Source of the DNA: Planctomycetota bacterium
Lineage (GTDB): Bacteria; Planctomycetota; Phycisphaerae; Sedimentisphaerales; Anaerobacaceae
Assembly (NCBI GenBank): GCA_019456195.1
Contig: VRUK01000003.1
Coordinates: 35,164-99,163, forward strand
Reading direction: 5' to 3'
Length of the DNA: 64,000 nucleotides
Part shown: piece after piece, positions 47,961-56,428 of the stretch
How positions within the stretch are numbered: the stretch's first letter is position 1
How the letters are laid out: every line of letters begins with the position of its first letter
Notes under the pieces: model-generated
Database searches by the model: none
Seen by the model: only the letters and a program-made list of their open reading frames with translations
What the model was told of the DNA's origin: nothing
Translations under genes and position numbers: made by a program

Positions 47961-48866
47961 TTAACGTGAGTCTAACGTGATTCGTTTTAGTAAGTAACCA
48001 ACAGTTTTTTTGGGTACGACTTTGAACGGTAGGTTTTTGCTCTTAAAAGCCTTGTTTATTTTGCATATATCACCCCTCAGTTGGTCACTTGCTGAATTAA
48101 CTGATGACGAATCCAAAGCCGAATACTCAACTATTTTCGGGTATCCACTAACAAGCTTTGAAAGTGTTTCAATTGTTCTCCCAGCGGGTAATTCCAAGTC
48201 TATCTTTTCGCAAAAGGCTTGGCCTTCCCCTGAAAAATGAAACAGCTTTTGCATTTCGGTTACCCTGCCCGTTTGTTCCTCCTGTTGCTCTGTCTGTGTT
48301 TCGGATTCCCGTTCTCTTTCAAGAGCATATTGAATGCGATTAAGTTTTTCGAGAATTTCTGTTATTTCGCCGACAAAGCATGGTTTATTCAGGTCTTTGT
48401 AATACTTCCTGAAATACTCAAAATCGCCTGCTAACAGCGTGCCCTTAATCCAGGGATATGCTTGAAAAGTATCTTGAAGGAAGTAGCGGCAGTTTTCAAT
48501 TTCAGTCAGCAGGTTCGTTATTTCGGCCTGGTATTGGTCTACTGCTTTAGCATAGACAGGGTCTTTTCTTCGGTAAATTTTCTCTGCTTCTCGAAGCTCT
48601 ACATCTCCTATACGTTCGCGTTGTTCATCAATAGCAGAGGAATTTCTGTGCAGCAAAGGCCTACTACTAAACCCTAAACACTGCTTGCTTCGATTAAGCA
48701 TACGTTCTTGAATATTGCTGCACGCTTCGTGGTAGGCTTCATTCCGTAACGCCGTATCCTTCATTTCAATGGGGTCATTCAAGAGGTTGCATACTTTCTG
48801 AAACAGTTTTTTGAGTTTCTTGATCTCCCCGATTTTTTTTGAGAGCGTGATTTGTTTTTTCTTCAT
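47961..48866 (-). CDS. Coiled-coil protein of the integrated element
   Basis: A 301-aa protein (internal ATG chosen; the frame extends to 48911). It has long charged helices rich in Lys/Glu, and a second half with FHFSGEGQAFCEKIDLELPAGRTIETL. No family recognised. Its composition and helical pattern suit a structural or DNA-associated role. It is the most upstream clear gene of the - strand operon. Confidence 0.6.
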   Translation of the reverse strand: MKKKQITLSKKIGEIKKLKKLFQKVCNLLNDPIEMKDTALRNEAYHEACSNIQERMLNRSKQCLGFSSRPLLHRNSSAIDEQRERIGDVELREAEKIYRRKDPVYAKAVDQYQAEITNLLTEIENCRYFLQDTFQAYPWIKGTLLAGDFEYFRKYYKDLNKPCFVGEITEILEKLNRIQYALERERESETQTEQQEEQTGRVTEMQKLFHFSGEGQAFCEKIDLELPAGRTIETLSKLVSGYPKIVEYSALDSSSVNSASDQLRGDICKINKAFKSKNLPFKVVPKKTVGYLLKRITLDSR

Positions 48867-48933
48867 AATTCCCACAAAAAAAAACCGGCTGATGATTCCA
48901 CTTAATTTCACGAGATTTAACTTCTGTATTTTA

Positions 48934-49176
48934 TCAGAATCTCAAATCGTTGGCGATACATTCATTCACATTATCAACTAAAACGGACTCAGTAACGCCT
49001 TGTATAAGTCGGCTGTTGTTATGGTACACTGAAACACGCCCGCCCGAACGGACCCGCAAAAAACGGTTTCCGCATATAATGAACGCGTACACGCGCGCGC
49101 GGAAAACTTCGGCTTTCCTTTCCGCCTCGACGTACCTATTCGCTCTTTTAAAAGAGTTGGCTTCATACTGGCTCAA
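48934..49176 (-). CDS. Small protein of unknown function, 80 aa (TTG start)
   Basis: An 80-aa frame starting at TTG (49176). The sequence SFKRANRYVEAERKAEVF, RARVYAFIICGNRFLRVRSG and a C-terminal acidic stretch reads like a real soluble protein of a phage. A frame on the opposite strand overlaps it. The ribosome binding site is weak (AAGAAC). It precedes the coiled-coil gene on the same strand. Confidence 0.45.
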   Translation of the reverse strand: MSQYEANSFKRANRYVEAERKAEVFRARVYAFIICGNRFLRVRSGGRVSVYHNNSRLIQGVTESVLVDNVNECIANDLRF

Positions 49177-49204
49177 TGGTTGTTCTTATGACTCATTCTT
49201 GACG

Positions 49205-49528
49205 ATGCTCTCCCACGACTCAACGCCAGCCAATCAAAATGAGATGGAGATGCCTATCGGAGTGGTCTCAAAGAAATATAAGCTTATTCAGCATTATGAA
49301 GTTTTCGATGTTGCGGTTAATGCGATGAGGGGCATAGGGATCGACACTGAACTTGTCGAGACAAAGCTAACAATCACAGAATTTGGTGAACGGATGGCCT
49401 TGAGTTTTCTTTTTCCCGAAGACGAAAGCTACTCTTTTAGTCCGGGATTTCCCATATACTACCAAAAAATGGTTCGTTTGTCACGTGCTACTTGGGAAAT
49501 CCGGGAAATGAGGGCAAATATGGCCTGA
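49205..49528 (+). pseudogene. Truncated DUF932-like phage protein
   Basis: From residue 15 the frame reads MPIGVVSKKYKLIQHYEVFD, then ITEFGERMALSFLFPEDESY and ends GFPIYYQKMVRLSRAT. VSxKYKLIQHxEVFD resembles the start of DUF932-type phage proteins, whose usual length is about three times this. The first half and the C-terminal part are missing, and the stop is at the start of the 111-bp direct repeat, so it is likely a fragment cut by an insertion. Confidence 0.5.
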
Positions 49529-49633
49529 AAAGACAAGTATAACGCCAAGTTTCAGGGAGTGAATACACAAACACCGGAAACACAAGGGCTTATGGAGTAT
49601 GAAATCCGATAAACTATCAGATTATGGCTGAAA
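49523..49633 (+). repeat. 111-bp direct repeat, left copy
   Basis: Matches 56429-56539 without gaps in the same orientation; by hand count 91 of 111 bases agree (about 82%). Conserved runs include AATACACAAACACCGGAAAC and CAGATTATGGCT. The two copies bound the region containing the cassette array and the metallophosphoesterase gene, so they may mark the ends of an insertion or a duplicated target. Confidence 0.85.
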
Positions 49634-49680
49634 GCCAGTTCACAACAAACGCAGTCTTCTGAGGATTCAATTACGAAACT

Positions 49681-49754
49681 TCTAACGTTCCGGCTAAGCG
49701 GTTGCAAAGGAGCGTAGTGGATTTGCCGATCCATCTTCAACCGCTCGGTTAGAC
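49681..49754 (-). repeat. attC-like recombination site A
   Basis: Outer TCTAAC (49681-49686) and GTTAGA (49748-49753) are inverted; inner AGCGGTTG (49697-49704) pairs perfectly with CAACCGCT (49738-49745), around a 33-nt loop with short repeats. The stop codon of the 49749-50453 gene (TAA) is inside the GTCTAAC element, exactly as in integron cassettes. Size (74 bp) and architecture are those of an attC site; the core GTTAGA does not fit the GTTRRRY consensus in its final base. Confidence 0.65.
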
Positions 49755-50453
49755 CACGCTTGGTAGCTCGACATCCAAGAACCTTTCATCGCCCGTGCAC
49801 CAACACAAGTACAGGCGAGGCGACTTAAAGCGTGGTACGATGTATATATCAGATGACAATGGCATTGCTGTCATGGCTTCACAAAAAGACGAAAAATCCT
49901 CCCGCCAACGACGGGTGGGGCTGAACGAATGGACGAGCATTACCGCAGAGCAGGCATGAAAATCCTCCGCCGTTCGTAGTGCCGAGACCGTTCTGTGGAG
50001 AAGCTGATACCGAATTTCCCCTTTTAAAGGTACCTCAAGACGTAAGGCGGCGTGCAGGTAATCAGTTCGTTCACCTTGCCCAATTGATTCATCAGCACGT
50101 TTCTCGCCCAGAGTCGGCCCAAAGGGTTCGTCGACTTTTGCCTCGACACCGAGCACTACAAGGCCTTCTTCATTGCGCGCCAATGCTAACACGTCGGTAT
50201 GAGAAGGCCGTTTTCCTCCCGGAAGATCAACCTCCCATTCGGGAATTGCCGCCAGTAGCTTGAGACCAATCAGGTCACTCCGACCCGAGGCCTCAAGAGT
50301 CTGTTTGACCTCTGCGGGCAATTCATTACCAGCGGCTTCCCAACAAGCCGCAGTCGTCATGGACGAATACGACTTTTTCCAATGAAGACTCGGCTTTGCG
50401 AGAGAGCGCTGCCAGTCAGATGGTGCTTGGGTTGGCAGAAAGATGCGTTTCAT
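49749..50453 (-). CDS. Cassette protein with a PD-(D/E)xK-like motif (DUF6946-like)
   Basis: About 234 aa from the internal ATG at 50453, which has AAGAAG just before it (the frame stays open to 50582, but that stretch runs through repeat sequence). The core PSHTDVLALARNEEGLVVLGVEAKVDEPFG holds the D ... E-x-K spacing of a restriction-endonuclease-like fold; ERTDYLHAALRLEVP and RTVSALRTAEDFHACSA follow. It resembles the DUF6946 family. A nuclease function is inferred. The cassette ends at the attC-like site A. Confidence 0.65.
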   Translation of the reverse strand: MKRIFLPTQAPSDWQRSLAKPSLHWKKSYSSMTTAACWEAAGNELPAEVKQTLEASGRSDLIGLKLLAAIPEWEVDLPGGKRPSHTDVLALARNEEGLVVLGVEAKVDEPFGPTLGEKRADESIGQGERTDYLHAALRLEVPLKGEIRYQLLHRTVSALRTAEDFHACSAVMLVHSFSPTRRWREDFSSFCEAMTAMPLSSDIYIVPRFKSPRLYLCWCTGDERFLDVELPSVV

Positions 50454-50468
50454 ATTTCTTCTTCTCAG

Positions 50469-50603
50469 GCCTAAATATTTATATATGGTTTCCGTACAAA
50501 ACTCCGTAGCCAAAGAACCTTCGCTCTTGGAGGTGGGGCTTCGATCCCACATGCTGTTCAGGCTGGCCGGGACGTTGCGCATCCAGCCGTCCCCATGTTA
50601 GGT
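50469..50603 (-). repeat. attC-like recombination site B (degenerate)
   Basis: GTTAGGT (50597-50603) directly follows the TGA stop codon of the HEPN gene (50604-50606), as a core element would. The other end would be GCCTAAA (50469-50475), one base from the inverse core. The 49 bp at 50482-50530 repeat at 52255-52303 (44 of 49 identical). The pairing arms are not evident, so a chimaeric or decayed site is likely. Confidence 0.45.
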
Positions 50604-51332
50604 TCATCTTGTTTTTTTATATCGCATTGTACGCCAAGGTCGTTGCCCAATCTTTTCGTACAAATAGCGAATTGCTCTGTTATTTGAAATAACGGCAAGG
50701 CGTAAAATAAATTCTTTGTTGTCACTAACATTAAACTTCGTAACGTTTTTTGAAGTTTGAACCCTGTGTACGATATTACCTCTGAGTTCAATTAGCTTAT
50801 TTAGTTTTTCTTTTGATTTAACAACGGACATTCCACTCCAATACCACGTTCTTGACAATGGGGGCATTCCTATTAATTTGGCGAAAAGACGATCAATTTT
50901 GTCTGGATTTGGCGTGTTAAAAGCGCCTCTTATAACATAATATTCCAGTACTTTCTCCTTGTGAGATTTTAACACATCTTTCCAGCCTGCATTTGCTATT
51001 AACCAAACGTCTTTATCGTTTTTTCTAACTTCTTTAGCTGCAGTAGCCAACACGTGGTCTGGAAAAACATGAGGGACATCGGCTTTTGATAGCATCAAGT
51101 TGAAGCAGTTTTCAGCCAAATCCTCGATATATGCCTCCCAACATGCAAGGAGTAATACTACTGCACTTTTGTTCAAGACTTGAACATTATGTTTATACCC
51201 AGGGCCACTACCGGCAATCTCTGTGTGTATTTCCAGTAATCTATTTATTTCATCAAGGTTATGTTGTAACGAAATAAAATGGGGAGGACGTTTAATACGC
51301 TTTTTCTTTTTCTTTTTCTTTTTTAAACGCAT
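50604..51332 (-). CDS. HEPN-domain protein (RiboL-PSP-HEPN type)
   Basis: A 242-aa protein beginning with an unusual run of Lys (residues 4-11, eight Lys). The body is an all-helical HEPN fold: LDEINRLLEIHTEIAG, VVLLLACWEAYIEDLAENCF and the C-terminal LIELRGNIVHRVQ with R184-x4-H189, the catalytic pair of many RNA-cleaving HEPN proteins. HEPN RNases serve in defence and toxin systems. No antitoxin is adjacent, so a stand-alone toxin or a cassette with separate control is possible. Its stop codon abuts core site B. Confidence 0.75.
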   Translation of the reverse strand: MRLKKKKKKKKRIKRPPHFISLQHNLDEINRLLEIHTEIAGSGPGYKHNVQVLNKSAVVLLLACWEAYIEDLAENCFNLMLSKADVPHVFPDHVLATAAKEVRKNDKDVWLIANAGWKDVLKSHKEKVLEYYVIRGAFNTPNPDKIDRLFAKLIGMPPLSRTWYWSGMSVVKSKEKLNKLIELRGNIVHRVQTSKNVTKFNVSDNKEFILRLAVISNNRAIRYLYEKIGQRPWRTMRYKKTR

Positions 51333-51352
51333 ATCATACCAATAAGTGCAAA

Positions 51353-51485
51353 TCTAACGCTGGCGATCACTTGCCGAAAAGCTTAGACGCACAGAACATT
51401 AGATTTTTGAAATACTTCATTAGTCCCACTGTACATGACTCATTCAAAACACCACTTTTCGGTTAAGTGAATTGCTTTGTTAGGC
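51353..51485 (-). repeat. attC-like recombination site C (best example)
   Basis: A 133-bp imperfect palindrome. One arm is TCTAACGC... with TCACTTGCCGAAAAG; the other is CTTTTCGGTTAAGTGA ... GTTAGGC. Reading the second arm inverted, TAAC, TTCACTT and CCGAAAAG line up with the first. GTTAGGC at 51479-51485 shares its last base with the stop codon of the 51485-52207 gene. Both ends are core-like. It is the length of long attC sites. Confidence 0.75.
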
Positions 51486-52207
51486 TATATCAATGTATAA
51501 AGTCTGTTCGCAAAATCGATAATACCAGTAACAGCTTTATCAAGCATTCCAATTACATTCACATCTGCCCCCTCAAAGGTGAAAGCAATCCATTTTGTGC
51601 GCTTGTGAGCGAGCTTATCAGAAGGCGCCGTCCTGATGCCGTTACTGGTAAATTCAGCCGGAACACCAAATATTTTTACAGCCCCGGGCATGGATGTGAT
51701 TTTCACATTTGGATTATTTACTATTGTGCTCACACTTCCGTGTTCGCTCTCAACAGTGTATATTTCTGTTTCTGAACGCTCTTGGGCTTTCAGCTTATCA
51801 TGTTTCTTCTCATTCAGAATTGAGCAGAGATCATAAAGCCAAGTATCGTTACACCGAAATGGCTGTATTGAAGCAATCAGGTCATATACACCACGATTGT
51901 TACTGGCCAAATCGGGCAATGAACTGCCTATACCAGATTGAAAGTCTGCCTTAGTACGACCATAGGGGAAATAGATATTGCGAGGATCAGATTTACCTGC
52001 AGTAGCTCTGGAAGATTGGCAACAAGCTTCGTAAATATCGTGGGCCATATAGTCAAGCGAACTGCGTAAATTCTCCATTAGATTTTTTACCGGAACACGG
52101 AGATCAAGAGACTGTTCTTGTAGAGCGCAATCATATTCTTTGCGAACGATCTCATATTGCTCCGTTGCTGCTGCGATGATTGTATTCACATCACTCTTTC
52201 GACTCAT
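51485..52207 (-). CDS. Cassette protein of unknown function
   Basis: About 240 aa from ATG 52207, which has GAGGAGAATCAA in front (the frame continues to 52237). The first 80 residues are helical (LRVPVKNLMENLRSSLDYMAHDI), followed by NEKKHDKLKAQERSE. The remainder is beta-rich, with VKITSMPGAVKIFGVPA. I do not recognise a family. Its stop codon abuts attC-like site C and a further core (GCCTAAC, 52241-52247) lies upstream of the start, so it fills a third cassette. Confidence 0.6.
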   Translation of the reverse strand: MSRKSDVNTIIAAATEQYEIVRKEYDCALQEQSLDLRVPVKNLMENLRSSLDYMAHDIYEACCQSSRATAGKSDPRNIYFPYGRTKADFQSGIGSSLPDLASNNRGVYDLIASIQPFRCNDTWLYDLCSILNEKKHDKLKAQERSETEIYTVESEHGSVSTIVNNPNVKITSMPGAVKIFGVPAEFTSNGIRTAPSDKLAHKRTKWIAFTFEGADVNVIGMLDKAVTGIIDFANRLYTLI

Positions 52208-52240
52208 TTGATTCTCCTCTGTGTTCGCATCTCTCATCCA

Positions 52241-52303
52241 GCCTAACTACTGTTTATATGGTTTCCGTGTAAGAATCCGTAACCAAAGAACCTTCGCTCT
52301 TGG
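52241..52303 (-). repeat. Core site plus second copy of the 49-bp repeat
   Basis: GCCTAAC at 52241-52247 followed by 52255-52303, which repeats 50482-50530 (44 of 49 identical; TATATGGTTTCCGT, CCAAAGAACCTTCGCTCTTGG). The core would end the attC of the next upstream cassette; its other arm could not be paired (a GTTGGGT lies at 52416-52422). Confidence 0.5.
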
Positions 52304-52562
52304 CCCAAAAGGTCATGGTGTAACCGCTACGGGAAATATATACTGCAGATGTCAGATTTTCAAGGAAAAAACCACCCACTGGCCATACCAGAAGAAATAA
52401 TCGCTACAACGGCCTGTTGGGTGCTTTAGATTGAAAGATAGCCGGCGAGTTGAACTATCAAGGTATAGGGATGATTATTCATTTGCCGGCCTTGTTTTAC
52501 CTGGGATTCCCATATACCATTATATATCTTAGCTCAGCTACGTGTCCCTTCAACTGAAATCG

Positions 52563-55500
52563 TCAGTGTTTCTTGGGCTTCCTCTTTCGGCGATCCCTTT
52601 TTTCCTTACGTTTCTTTCTGTCAAGGAATTCTCCGCCAATTCTTGGACCTGAGTCCAAGTCAATCGCCTTCGCCGTCTTTTCCACAAGTTTCTTATTAGG
52701 GCTTTCCGAACCATAAAAGTGCTTGGCAGCAGACATTGCCGCTAAACGTCGCAACTGCTGTCGGATTTGCTCATTGGAGAAACTGATCTTGTACTCGCTC
52801 TGGAGCGATACCTGAATTCTGCTCAAGTAAAACGAATTCTTCTTAGTCTTAACAATAAAGCCTTCCACCTCTTTTTCCCAACCAGGCGGCCTTTGTTTAG
52901 TCATAACCAATAGAATAAGAAACTCACTGAATCCGCCTTGGTTCTTTTCGATATGTCTGCCAAAAAGTGCGCCCATCTTCTTTGAAAATATATCCTCTTG
53001 AAACCAATCGACAACGTTTTCTGCTATCACAGTCATGATTGCATCCCACCGCCTCTCAGGAGACTCATCACTGTCGAAGTCATCGTCTAAAATGAAACCC
53101 ATACCTTCAAATATCGCCTTACTGTGCTTGGCTAAGATAGGCGACAAGATAACTAAAATTTGACATACGCGAGTCCAACAAGCCAATACCTCTTCGAGAA
53201 GTTTCATCTTAGATTCAGGTGAAACGTGATCACTGTTACGTAGCGCTCTGGCAGCACCCTTCATCGCTTGAACCATCTGAATCAATGTAGATTCATTTAT
53301 AAATTTTGCAATTTCTTGATGGTACGGCTTCGCGCGGTCGTAACTCTTATCAGCAATCCTATCCTTTACAGTAGTAGGCAACGTTGACTCGGCGACACTG
53401 GCGTCTACCAACTGCTTCATCCCTTCCAGCGACTCAGCACTAGGGGTCCATAACGCATGCTGGAACGGGTTGAACTCTTCGTCAATTCCCGTTCTCTCCA
53501 AGAACTCTGAATTCATTCTCTTAAGATCCATCGTTAGATGTTCGACTGCATCGGATCGCCTCCTATCGATACCGGTATAGAACTCAATGATCTCAGGAAT
53601 TACAGAATACCTGTGATCGGTAAAGATGTATTTCGCAAAATCTAAATTGTGATGCATTCGGTGCGCCGCAAAAAAATAACGCCAGTAACTGAACCGAAAT
53701 CCAAACAGGAGACCCTTCCGGATAAATATATTCTCTGTAACTAAGAATGCGAAAAGAACTTCACAGTCCAAGTCGAGAATCTGATCTTTACAATACTCTT
53801 GGACCTTGTCGTAAAACTCTTGTTTTGTAAATGAGGTTATAGCAGACCTTATCAACCACTCACACACATATCCTAGTGCATATTCACAATCCTTTAGGTC
53901 TGGCCTCGTCGCATATCTGGGAATTTTGTCATACTGGTAAAATAGAAGATACAAGACTCTTCCAATCATCTCCGTTCTATTAACCGGACTATCATCAAAC
54001 GCTTGCTCAGCAAGCTTGAGAATTAAAAGACAATTAAGAGGGGTCCGGTGAATGTTGAGAGCATCGATATCTTCTGTAACTTTTTTTGTAACTAGGTCAT
54101 CATCCAGTGAGTCCAAATCTTGAGCATAGGCAGTAACCATTTCTCTAATTCGCGTCCTCGTCAATGCCCACAAGTAAAGCGTTTCAAATTCTTCTGCATC
54201 TTCCATTTCGAGAGTATTCGCAATATCTGCGCAATCATCACTGCTTTTAAGGAGAATTACTGGAATATCTGGAAACTCCTTTTTGATCTCCTGTAAAACT
54301 CGACATGCTTTTTTGTCACCATGCCAATTATCAAGAATGATTCCTGCCAGCGAAGACCGTGATATATCGATTTCCCTACACCTGCCCTCAAGTAATCTGA
54401 CCACGTCTCGTCGGTGAGGAGAAACGACGGTTGTGTCGACCATTGCAATCGCCGTGCCGGTGTCAGTCTGACGATGATGCTCTAACGCAATAAATCGGCC
54501 TAAACAGGTTAAACCGAATTGCTTAGGTGCTCTAATGATGCACGAACGAAGATTTATACATAGATCACTCGGTTTGGTCATTACTGCATTTTTTCGTTTC
54601 TTAGATGTTTCTGGCATATCAGACAAATCACGATCAATCCAGATTTTCTTTTTAGAAGAGTAGCAAGTGGTAGCCTCGTCGAACTCTGCCTGGAGTAAAG
54701 GGAGCGTACCTTTCTCTGGGTTATATCTCGGTGTAATTAATTCTTCTATGAAATTGTCTTTGCCGATTGCAGGAAACACAATTCTCCCCTCATCGTTTCC
54801 AGCCAAGCTTGTACCTTTTACAAATCTATGTTTAGGAGCCCATTGGCGATATGCAACTTCGTATTCACCGCTATCGGCGTCCACGCTAACGAATGCATAA
54901 CCGAGATCCCCAGATTTTTTATTAAAGAGTGGAGGTGCACTGCAATTAAGAACTCCCCCAAATCCTTGTGTTGAAAAGACCGCTGAGTCACTGTGTTTAT
55001 GGCCAGATAATATTAATTGAAAATTATTAAACATTATCTTTTCCAGTTCGAGCCTTGCCCAACCAGCAAGCCACTCAACAGGATGATGCATTACAAGAAT
55101 CCGCGTGGTAAAATCATTCTCTTGTAACCATTTATAAAGAGATCGAGTATCGATATGCAAATGCTCTTTGTCTGAAATCAGTTTCCCTTGTGAGTCCTTC
55201 AGCCCGCCAAATGAACATAACGCAGTATTGAGACAGTATAGGCCAATCCCATTCTTTAAATCCCAACCCGCTCCTCCCAGACCAGAATGGCAACAAGTGT
55301 ATTTAGCAAATTTTGCCTCGCAAGAAACATAGTTCTCGAACTTTTGAGAAAAGAACAAATCGGAGAGTTGAGACAACTGATTGTTAAACGTCTCTTCATC
55401 TTTAATCTCAGAAATAGCCCCCTTCTGCATTAGCAACAGTGGTTCAAGTGCGGCTTGCGAAATGTCGTGATTGCCGGGACTGCAAATACGGCGATCACGG

Positions 55501-55727
55501 GGATATCCTGCACTATCCAAAGCCGTGGCGAAGTTCTCCTTAAACGTAGAGTAGTGTTCTGAGTTAGCACCTTCTCGCACGAGATCTCCTGAAAAAACCA
55601 AATAGAGATTCTCGAACTTCTTCTGAGCAGTGATGTCCTTGATGAATTCATTGGAGACGAGTCCAATCTCTTCATGCCAGTCGGGCTGGTAATGGAGGTC
55701 AGAAATGTGAAGGAATGTGTATTTCAT
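52563..55727 (-). CDS. Metallophosphoesterase fused to a large region of unknown function
   Basis: A 1054-aa protein. Residues 1-300 hold every metallophosphoesterase motif: D-x-H (10-12), GD (47-48), GNHD (86-89), MHHP and GHKH (242-245). Then RAPKQFGLTCLGRF (399-412), which looks like a P-loop region with a lost Lys/Ser pair, IILDNWHGDKKACRVL as a possible Walker-B-like segment, and a long helical part (600-1050) ending in a Lys/Arg-rich tail (KKRKEKRDRRKRKPKKH). It resembles a STAND/NACHT-type protein whose effector is a calcineurin-like phosphoesterase (inference). No adjacent gene overlaps. A weak ribosome binding site (AAAGG, 13 nt upstream). Confidence 0.8.
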   Translation of the reverse strand: MKYTFLHISDLHYQPDWHEEIGLVSNEFIKDITAQKKFENLYLVFSGDLVREGANSEHYSTFKENFATALDSAGYPRDRRICSPGNHDISQAALEPLLLMQKGAISEIKDEETFNNQLSQLSDLFFSQKFENYVSCEAKFAKYTCCHSGLGGAGWDLKNGIGLYCLNTALCSFGGLKDSQGKLISDKEHLHIDTRSLYKWLQENDFTTRILVMHHPVEWLAGWARLELEKIMFNNFQLILSGHKHSDSAVFSTQGFGGVLNCSAPPLFNKKSGDLGYAFVSVDADSGEYEVAYRQWAPKHRFVKGTSLAGNDEGRIVFPAIGKDNFIEELITPRYNPEKGTLPLLQAEFDEATTCYSSKKKIWIDRDLSDMPETSKKRKNAVMTKPSDLCINLRSCIIRAPKQFGLTCLGRFIALEHHRQTDTGTAIAMVDTTVVSPHRRDVVRLLEGRCREIDISRSSLAGIILDNWHGDKKACRVLQEIKKEFPDIPVILLKSSDDCADIANTLEMEDAEEFETLYLWALTRTRIREMVTAYAQDLDSLDDDLVTKKVTEDIDALNIHRTPLNCLLILKLAEQAFDDSPVNRTEMIGRVLYLLFYQYDKIPRYATRPDLKDCEYALGYVCEWLIRSAITSFTKQEFYDKVQEYCKDQILDLDCEVLFAFLVTENIFIRKGLLFGFRFSYWRYFFAAHRMHHNLDFAKYIFTDHRYSVIPEIIEFYTGIDRRRSDAVEHLTMDLKRMNSEFLERTGIDEEFNPFQHALWTPSAESLEGMKQLVDASVAESTLPTTVKDRIADKSYDRAKPYHQEIAKFINESTLIQMVQAMKGAARALRNSDHVSPESKMKLLEEVLACWTRVCQILVILSPILAKHSKAIFEGMGFILDDDFDSDESPERRWDAIMTVIAENVVDWFQEDIFSKKMGALFGRHIEKNQGGFSEFLILLVMTKQRPPGWEKEVEGFIVKTKKNSFYLSRIQVSLQSEYKISFSNEQIRQQLRRLAAMSAAKHFYGSESPNKKLVEKTAKAIDLDSGPRIGGEFLDRKKRKEKRDRRKRKPKKH

Positions 55728-55883
55728 ATTCAGTATACTACCTTTCTCTTTTCATATTATTATTTTCAATGTCTACGCCCAATTTAATTTCTTTTTTCCC
55801 GCCCTTCGGGCGGATTTTCTCATAACTCTATTAAAATACACGGTTTATATTACACTCACGCCTTATAAAGGCGCTTTCGTGCC

Positions 55884-55949
55884 GTCTTATCAGCGGCAGA
55901 TAAGCCCTCATCAACGACTGACAAGCCCGCATCTGCGACAGATAGGCCA
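55884..55949. repeat. Short 21-bp tandem repeat (three degenerate units)
   Basis: Three imperfect 21-bp units (e.g. GCGGCAGATAAGCCCTCATCA) occur in a row; on the - strand they encode GLSVADA, GLSVVDE and GLSAADK. They sit between the metallophosphoesterase start and a remnant gene, in a frame without a start codon. Confidence 0.55.
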
Positions 55950-55975
55950 TCATCTTAAATATGATCCATCGTTTC

Positions 55976-56300
55976 TTAGGCATCTGTTGGCTGCGGGGCC
56001 TTTGCTCTTGGTGTCTTTTTTTTCACGGCTCCCCAGCCGAGCAGCTTTAGTTTAGGTTCATCGAAATCGGTTATATATTCTGCATACCGCAGCTGTCTTT
56101 TCATCATTTTCGTTAGCCCTTCTGTCGCTTGCAGTTTATTTACGGCTGCCAGCTTCTTGGCAACTATGGCCTGTGTCAGTTCTGCATCGGCTTTATGGTA
56201 TGCTTCGATCGCAGCGGCAAAGTCAGTGACCTCTACAGGCGGGTTAGAATAGCTACTTATATGATTATAAACACCTGAATAGTGCCCGGCAAGGAAAAAA
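55976..56300 (-). pseudogene. Remnant of a helical repetitive protein
   Basis: A - strand open frame without a convincing start codon reads VEVTDFAAAIEAYHKADAEL, then AVNKLQATEGLTKMMKRQL, RYAEYITDFDEPKLKLLGWG, and stops at 55976-55978. The helical N-terminal part plus short ending resembles the front part of a larger exported protein frequent in planctomycetes (from memory). Upstream the frame is broken near 56330. It overlaps the start of the right 111-bp repeat region. Confidence 0.45.
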
Positions 56301-56428
56301 GAGGAGAACCTACCTGCTTATTGAGTTTGTCCATTCTACAGCCTGCAACTCCCATGAAATGGGCAGTGGGGGGCTTGTTGTGGACGTGGGGCAGCTGGTT
56401 GTGTCTCTTAACCACAACAGAAAAGAAG

